Positions 55,347-64,000 of a stretch of 64,000 nt of DNA are shown piece after piece (the stretch's first letter is position 1; every line of letters starts with the position of its first letter). The notes beneath the pieces were generated by a model. The model worked only from the letters and a program-made list of their open reading frames with translations. It was not told where the DNA came from and did not search any database. The DNA is from Acinetobacter indicus CIP 110367. Its GTDB lineage: Bacteria; Pseudomonadota; Gammaproteobacteria; Pseudomonadales; Moraxellaceae. The stretch covers positions 1 to 64,000 of the forward strand of contig NZ_KI530754.1 in NCBI RefSeq assembly GCF_000488255.1. The letters run 5' to 3'. Made by a program: the position numbers and the translations under genes.

Positions 55347-56483
55347 TTAACGATGGGTATGTACCGACATGACAATACCCATCCCGGCCAGCAGACTGAC
55401 CACAGCCGTACCGCCATAACTCATTAACGGTAATGGATCGCCGGTTACCGGTAAAATCCCGCTGACCATACCGGAGTTTAAAAACACAAAGAAGAAGAAG
55501 GTCAAGCCAACTGCACCGGCATATAGGCGACCGAAATTATGAAAACAGCTCAGGCTGATAATCAGGCAGCGGATAATAATTGCAGCAAACAGCGCGAACA
55601 GTAAAAATACGCCAAAGAAGCCAAATTCTTCAGCATAGGTTGACATAATAAAGTCAGTATGATGCTCCGGCAAATAACCCAAATGCGACTGAGTGCCTTC
55701 CAGATAGCCCTTACCGGTCAGACCACCCGAACCAATGGCAATTTTAGATTGAATAATATTCCAGCCAGCGCCGAGTGCATCAGATTCCGGATCAAACAGG
55801 GTTAAAATCCGTTTCTTTTGATATTCCTGTAATAAAAACATCCAGGCCAGCGGTGCAACAATGGCCATCGCCGCAAATGCCCCGCCAATTAAACGCCAGG
55901 ACATGCCGCTCAGAAACAATACAAAAATGCCCGGAATAATCAGGCCAATGTTCAAGTCCGGCTGTAGCGCCACCAGCACAAAAGGAATGCCGAGCAGCAC
56001 CAGCGCACCGACGATTTGCAGGAATTTGGGTGGAAACGGTTTACGAGCAAAATACCAGGCCATCATCAGTGGCATGGTAAATTTCATGAATTCACTGGGC
56101 TGCATACTGCCAATACCGGGCAGACTGATCCAGCGTTTGGCCCCCATGCGGGTTTCACCAATCAGCAGCACCAGTACCAGCATGAGCACGGCCAGGGCAT
56201 AAAAATAGGGACTGGCGGCCTGATAGACCTTGGGCGGAATCTGCGCACAGATAAACATGGCAATAAAGCCGATACCAAAGCTGATGCCCTGACGCATCAC
56301 CATTCCCATATCCTGTGCGGTGGCACTATACACCACCATCAGCCCTAAAATTGCATTCAGGATCAGGAAGCATAATAGCCAAGGATCGAGGTGTAGTTTG
56401 GTCCAGCGAGAGGTATCGCTTTTAATGCTTCTTCCATCACGTAAAGAGTGACGTAAAAAACGATACTGCTGAGAAGGTATCAT
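55347..56483 (-). CDS. rodA: Rod shape-determining peptidoglycan polymerase RodA
   Basis: The 378-residue SEDS glycosyltransferase has ten transmembrane helices and an N-terminal cytosolic stretch. Family motifs are 'RMGAKRWISLPGIGSMQPSEFMKF', 'VLVALQPDLNIGLII' (with the Asp of the active-site region), 'GTQSHLGYLPEHHTDFIMSTYAEEFGF', and 'PLPLMSYGGTAVVS'. It works with PBP2 in cell elongation. mrdA (PBP2) is not adjacent here. Start and length are typical. Confidence 0.95.
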   Translation of the reverse strand: MIPSQQYRFLRHSLRDGRSIKSDTSRWTKLHLDPWLLCFLILNAILGLMVVYSATAQDMGMVMRQGISFGIGFIAMFICAQIPPKVYQAASPYFYALAVLMLVLVLLIGETRMGAKRWISLPGIGSMQPSEFMKFTMPLMMAWYFARKPFPPKFLQIVGALVLLGIPFVLVALQPDLNIGLIIPGIFVLFLSGMSWRLIGGAFAAMAIVAPLAWMFLLQEYQKKRILTLFDPESDALGAGWNIIQSKIAIGSGGLTGKGYLEGTQSHLGYLPEHHTDFIMSTYAEEFGFFGVFLLFALFAAIIIRCLIISLSCFHNFGRLYAGAVGLTFFFFVFLNSGMVSGILPVTGDPLPLMSYGGTAVVSLLAGMGIVMSVHTHR

Positions 56484-56589
56484 TGCGCCCCATTCAATCC
56501 AGATAACAAATCATCGGCAATTATAGGATGAACCATGCGCAGAGTGAATCGGAAATACACACCCGACTCATGATTTCAGCAAAGATTTT

Positions 56590-57327
56590 TTATACAGTAC
56601 TTCCGGCGTGCTGGGCTTGCAGAATTAAACGTGCCAGCTCCAAATCATCGGGATAGGTAATTTTAATATTGTCCGAGCGACCTTGTACCACCTGTACCGG
56701 ATAGCCACCATGCTCCAGCGCACTGGCTTCATCGGTAATATTCACCTCTTGCGCCAATGCCTGTTCAATCGCACGTTTAAGCTCACCTAAGTGCGCCATT
56801 TGCGGGGTTTGTGCCTGCCACAGCTGGGCACGGTCTACCGTGGTCTGAATCTGCTGCTGCGTTTCTACACGCTTGAGGGTGTCACGGACCGGAATGGCCA
56901 AAATAGCACTCTGGTTGCTGTGTACTGCCTGATTCACCAATGCATATAAGTTTTCAACCGCCACACAGGGACGCGCGGCATCATGCACCAGTACCCAGTC
57001 CTCATCCGATGCAATAGCAGATAAATACTGCAAGGCATTCAGCACCGAGTTGACCCGCTCTGCGCCACCCAGACAAAAATGGGCTTTATCCTGATGTGCA
57101 AACGGCAAACGCTGGGCCACATCATCCTGCGCACCAATGGCCACCACATAACCTGCCAGCGGCAACTGATTTAAACGCGCTACCGTATGCTCCAGCACCG
57201 TGTGGTCCTGGATCATCTGATATTGCTTGAGTTCGGATTTGGAAAAGCGACTGCCCGAGCCTGCTGCCGGAATAACGGCCCAAAGTTTATGGTGTAGGGG
57301 TTGTTGCAGCTGGCTGTGGTGCTTCAT
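56590..57327 (-). CDS. ispD: 2-C-methyl-D-erythritol 4-phosphate cytidylyltransferase
   Basis: IspD makes CDP-ME in the MEP isoprenoid pathway. The 245-residue protein has the cytidylyltransferase start 'WAVIPAAGSGSRFSKSELKQYQ' (about 16-37) and 'VLVHDAARPCVAVENL', 'RVETQQQIQTTVDRAQLWQAQTPQMA' and 'IKITYPDDLELA'. It overlaps the 3' end of ftsB by 41 bp; no later ATG would keep the N-terminal motif. The order pyrG-kdsA-eno-ftsB-ispD is standard. Confidence 0.94.
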   Translation of the reverse strand: MKHHSQLQQPLHHKLWAVIPAAGSGSRFSKSELKQYQMIQDHTVLEHTVARLNQLPLAGYVVAIGAQDDVAQRLPFAHQDKAHFCLGGAERVNSVLNALQYLSAIASDEDWVLVHDAARPCVAVENLYALVNQAVHSNQSAILAIPVRDTLKRVETQQQIQTTVDRAQLWQAQTPQMAHLGELKRAIEQALAQEVNITDEASALEHGGYPVQVVQGRSDNIKITYPDDLELARLILQAQHAGSTV

Positions 57328-57688
57328 TGGTACGTAAATCTACCTGGGCATTCGGATTGATATAAATCGGCTTATATTGGGTACTGATGGTACTCATCTG
57401 TACAAAAGTTTCATGTGGTTTAATTAAGCCCAGATCAAGACGGGCATGTTCTTCGATGGCTTCTACACCATTTTTTAAATCATAAACTTCCGCGGCCAAA
57501 ACCCGGTTACGTTCTTTTAATTCATTATTGAGTTCGGTTTGTTGTTGTATTTTCTGGGTCAGTTCCTGATGTTCACGATAACCACCTTCACCAAACCAGT
57601 ATAAATATTGAAACCCTGCGATCAGAACGATCGCAAGGCCCAACAGTACTTTACTCGATTTCGAGTCGAATACACTTAACATTGACAT
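57287..57688 (-). CDS. ftsB: Cell division protein FtsB
   Basis: The 133-residue bitopic protein of the divisome FtsQLB complex has an N-terminal transmembrane helix (about 12-30), a coiled coil (about 36-80, 'QKIQQQTELNNELKERNRVLAAEVYDLKNG'), and the conserved 'VEAIEEHARLDLGLIKPHETFV' end. The C-terminal tail ('NEAPQPAATTPTP') is longer than in E. coli. It follows eno by 7 bp and overlaps ispD. Confidence 0.92.
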   Translation of the reverse strand: MSMLSVFDSKSSKVLLGLAIVLIAGFQYLYWFGEGGYREHQELTQKIQQQTELNNELKERNRVLAAEVYDLKNGVEAIEEHARLDLGLIKPHETFVQMSTISTQYKPIYINPNAQVDLRTNEAPQPAATTPTP

Positions 57689-57695
57689 CTGTCGC

Positions 57696-59887
<2,192 letters not shown>

Positions 59888-59917
59888 TTAAACTTCCTGG
59901 TTTATTCCTTTTACCGC

Positions 59918-61621
<1,704 letters not shown>

Positions 61622-61780
61622 CTATAAAGCAAAGTCATTCCGCATCAATTCATAGAACAATAAACAATTGGCTATTCTATCAGCATTTCCGATAAAAAAT
61701 TAGATTTTATTCATAGGATTTTCATCTGATTTTTTGCTGTTATAATACGCGCATCTCGTTGAACCCTCCTTTTTTAGATT

Positions 61781-62197
61781 ATGAACAAAAAATTTTTGAT
61801 TTGTGGTGCAATTGCAACCAGTTTATTCCTGAGTGCCTGTGTTAAAAAAGAAGCACCTCAGGAAGAAGAACAGGTTGAAGTTGAGGTTCAGCAAACTGAG
61901 CAGATCACTGAGCCAGCCCAGTTCGAGCCACTTGAAGCAGAAACGCCAGAAGTGTCTGAAACTGAAGCGCCAGTGGAATACGAAGTTGAACGTACTGAAA
62001 CTGAAAACACCACAACCGAAATTCGTCGTGAAGTGACGCCACGTGAACCTGCGCCAGCCCCTCAGCCAGCTCAGGCCGCTCCTGCTGAAGACAAACCGGT
62101 AGAAGCCCGTCCAGCCAACCCGGACCCAGACAGCCAGTCACAAGATGACGCTGTTGCCGCAGCCATTGCCGCAGCAACCCCAGCGCTTGAAAACTGA
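61781..62197 (+). CDS. Acidic, proline-rich lipoprotein
   Basis: The 138-residue precursor has a lipobox (LFLSAC, C20). The mature part is low-complexity, full of Glu, Thr, Pro, Val and Ala ('QVEVEVQQTEQITEPAQFE', 'PREPAPAPQPAQAAPAEDKP'). It has no globular domain and is likely disordered in the periplasm or on the outer membrane. This looks like a spacer or scaffold lipoprotein; no function can be given. It is divergent from pyrG and closed by a terminator, so it is a single gene. Confidence 0.82.
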   Translation: MNKKFLICGAIATSLFLSACVKKEAPQEEEQVEVEVQQTEQITEPAQFEPLEAETPEVSETEAPVEYEVERTETENTTTEIRREVTPREPAPAPQPAQAAPAEDKPVEARPANPDPDSQSQDDAVAAAIAAATPALEN

Positions 62198-62226
62198 TTT
62201 CAGCCTTCAAGCACTGTTGCATAAAA

Positions 62227-62254
62227 AAACCCAGTCCATGTACTGGGTTTTTTA
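62227..62254 (+). terminator. Terminator after the lipoprotein gene
   Basis: AAACCCAGT pairs with ACTGGGTTT around a six-base loop, with T and A runs on the two sides. It can serve both converging genes. Confidence 0.88.
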
Positions 62255-62280
62255 TTGGCCTTTTTATGAAGCTGTTCCAT

Positions 62281-63393
62281 TCAGGAATAAGAACGTTCAC
62301 CCTGTTGATGCTGGTTCTTTAAATAATCAGCCATTAAACGTGTGGCCCAGGACTGTGGCGCACCTAAACCTTCATAAAAACCGCAATGACTGCCCTTTTT
62401 GGTGGTCACCACCATAATATTCGGCATTTTCTGAATACTTTCTTTATACGGTTCCAGATTTTTAATATGACAAACCGGATCATCTTCGGCGTTTAAAATC
62501 ATCAGGGGAATTTTGACATTCTGAAACACATAAATCGGGTTAATGGCTTTGCTATAACTTTCATAATCATGATAGCCGGCCATCTCAAAATAGGCCTGTT
62601 CAAATTCGGCCAGGTTTTGCGCGGTAATGACTTTGGCCAGCGATTTGGTTTTCTGCCAGCTACTCCGATAAGGATCAATAAAGGCCTGAATCACCTTTTT
62701 GGTCATGACCTTACTATAAAACGGATGAACATGGTTAAAGCCGATTTCGGTGTCATACCCCGGGCACAGTGCAAAAGCAGCTTTTAGCGGCGTTTTGTCG
62801 CCTTCTTCACCTAAATAACGCACCAGCAAACCGGTACCGGCCGATGAACCTACCCCATATAGGGCAGAAACCGGGAATTTTTTCTGAATAAACTGGATCT
62901 GTTCCCGTAAATCTTCGGTGGAACCAAACAGGCAGATTTTCGGAACCGGCATAGGCAAGTTGGCATGACCACGGCGTAAACATAAGGCAATACGCCAGCC
63001 GGTCTGCTGATGTAAATCCCGCACCAGCTCGCTCATGCTCTCGGCAGTTCCGACAATGGTGTGCATTACAATAATGGTTGGGGTGCGTGGTGGCAGATGC
63101 AGACCGTACCAGGCAATAGCCGTTACGCCACCATCGGACATGTTCAGCTGCTCAATGGCATCGTAATGCAGGCGGATGGTTTTTTTCTTGATTAAGTCAA
63201 AATAAAGCAGATGCGCATGGGTATTGGACAGCCACGGGGTTGGCCGGTATTTCTGTTTCAGTTGCGGTAAAACATCTATACAGCGCCGGATTTGACCTTC
63301 GGGATTAAAATATAAGGTCGGTTCTGCGGCGCCGGTCCATTCATCAATCAAGCGCTGGGTGAGCTGGGCCATTTTCTGGATCACAAATTTCAT
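62281..63393 (-). CDS. Alpha/beta hydrolase of the YheT/ABHD type
   Basis: The 370-residue protein belongs to the YheT-like EMB-8 branch. It has a helical N-terminal region of about 50 residues, 'TPWLSNTHAHLLYFDLI', 'TIIVMHTIVGTAESMSELVRDL' and 'ALCLRRGHANLPM', and then the nucleophile Ser in 'YGVGSSAGTGLLVRYLGEEG'. The Asp is in 'NAEDDPVCHI' and the His in 'KGSHCGFYEG'. Substrate is probably a lipid or ester; unknown. It lies downstream of the NTF2-like gene in the same direction, with 82 bp between them. Confidence 0.85.
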   Translation of the reverse strand: MKFVIQKMAQLTQRLIDEWTGAAEPTLYFNPEGQIRRCIDVLPQLKQKYRPTPWLSNTHAHLLYFDLIKKKTIRLHYDAIEQLNMSDGGVTAIAWYGLHLPPRTPTIIVMHTIVGTAESMSELVRDLHQQTGWRIALCLRRGHANLPMPVPKICLFGSTEDLREQIQFIQKKFPVSALYGVGSSAGTGLLVRYLGEEGDKTPLKAAFALCPGYDTEIGFNHVHPFYSKVMTKKVIQAFIDPYRSSWQKTKSLAKVITAQNLAEFEQAYFEMAGYHDYESYSKAINPIYVFQNVKIPLMILNAEDDPVCHIKNLEPYKESIQKMPNIMVVTTKKGSHCGFYEGLGAPQSWATRLMADYLKNQHQQGERSYS

Positions 63394-63475
63394 GTTTTGT
63401 TCCCCCCTTTTATGGTTTGGCTTATATCATGCTAGTTCTCTCATGTTATGAAGTCAGTTGAGTTCAGGGCTTAGA

Positions 63476-63883
63476 TCAGGTGGGCATAAATTGTGTCATC
63501 CGTTGTCCCATCTCGGCAGCCAAAGCTTCGAGGCCGCTTTTAGGACGAATCATCACTTCAAAATCAATGATCTGACCTTGATCATTGAAGCGGATCATAT
63601 CAATACCCTTGAGTTTTTTATCTCCCACCTGGGCAGAAAACTCAAGCACAACATTGTTACCGTCTGCAGCATAAAATTCACGGTGATAGCTAAAGTTCTC
63701 AAAGGCCTGAATTACATTGGTCAGAATAAAAAACACCACCTGCTTGCCGGCATAAGGCTGATAGGCCACCGGAGAACGAAACACCACATCATCGGCCAGC
63801 AGTTCATTCAGGATGGCCATATCACGCTGTTCAAGCATCTGGTGCCAACGGGCAATCGCGGTTTTGGTGATGTGTAAGGTCAT
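63476..63883 (-). CDS. NTF2/SnoaL-like protein
   Basis: The 135-residue protein has the NTF2-like fold: an N-terminal helix ('AIARWHQMLEQRDMAILNELLADDVVFRSP') that opens the cone, then alternating strands ending in 'GIDMIRFNDQGQIIDFEVMIRP'. Such proteins can be enzymes or binding proteins of small hydrophobic ligands. No conserved catalytic pair is evident. It lies upstream of the YheT-like hydrolase gene. Confidence 0.82.
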   Translation of the reverse strand: MTLHITKTAIARWHQMLEQRDMAILNELLADDVVFRSPVAYQPYAGKQVVFFILTNVIQAFENFSYHREFYAADGNNVVLEFSAQVGDKKLKGIDMIRFNDQGQIIDFEVMIRPKSGLEALAAEMGQRMTQFMPT

Positions 63884-64000
63884 TTTGGGGTCCTTTTTTG
63901 TTTTGATATTTCATTGCTATATAAACTCCCCCTGAGCAAGTTTTAAAGCATTGCTTTACAACGAAGTGCAAGAAAGGGGGATTTAGGGGAATTTTTCTAC

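Overview
The window is a piece of a gammaproteobacterial chromosome, almost certainly Acinetobacter (Moraxellaceae). The rRNA operon has an Ile-Ala tRNA spacer. The isc operon is complete, pyrG-kdsA-eno-ftsB-ispD sit in the usual gammaproteobacterial order, and recA shows a 5'-leader inverted repeat and no LexA box that I could see. Coding density is high and nearly every reading frame is an ordinary housekeeping or conserved hypothetical gene.

Layout. 1-3650: an rRNA operon on the minus strand (16S, tRNA-Ile, tRNA-Ala, 5' part of 23S) with its promoter. 3770-6512: a DUF2057 gene and a nitroreductase gene, separated by a 1.27 kb IS4-family insertion that landed in the terminator of the nitroreductase gene. 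6750-13400: ftsY, a secreted M16 protease pair and several small proteins. 13430-19910: a tryptophan-synthase-beta-like gene without trpA, a MoxR/VWA pair, ycgL-rnd and ybaB-recR. 19980-27740: metZ, a PhaC-like hydrolase, a dehydrogenase, a YARHG protein, a HIT protein, a MITE-like element, a porin, and DUF937 and DUF2797 proteins. 27760-37110: ppiD, HU, a phasin, and the iscRSUA-hscBA-fdx operon behind an IscR-type operator. 37160-45970: a membrane nucleotide cyclase, HIT protein, mfd, tandem-GST protein, rraA and rpsT. 46140-49250: a StcE/TagA-like M66 metalloprotease gene broken by three single-base frameshifts. 49250-56500: phosphatase, cysQ, yrfG-hslR, recA-recX, the SRP RNA (ffs), cpoB and rodA. 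56590-63900: ispD-ftsB-eno-kdsA-pyrG, an acidic lipoprotein, a YheT-like hydrolase and an NTF2-like protein.

How the genes work together. The isc cluster encodes the whole housekeeping Fe-S assembly line: sensor, desulfurase, scaffold, carrier, co-chaperone, chaperone and ferredoxin. Several pairs form functional units: the two M16 subunits (one with and one without the zinc motif), MoxR with the VWA protein, YbaB with RecR, RecA with RecX, YrfG with HslR, and FtsY with the SRP RNA.

I found no new multi-gene defence or biosynthetic system. The observations most worth checking are the three homopolymer frameshifts in the M66 protease, the IS that destroyed a terminator and carries its own read-through protection hairpins, the 102-bp MITE-like element before the porin, two perfect hairpins inside the isc operon, and the orphan trpB-like gene.
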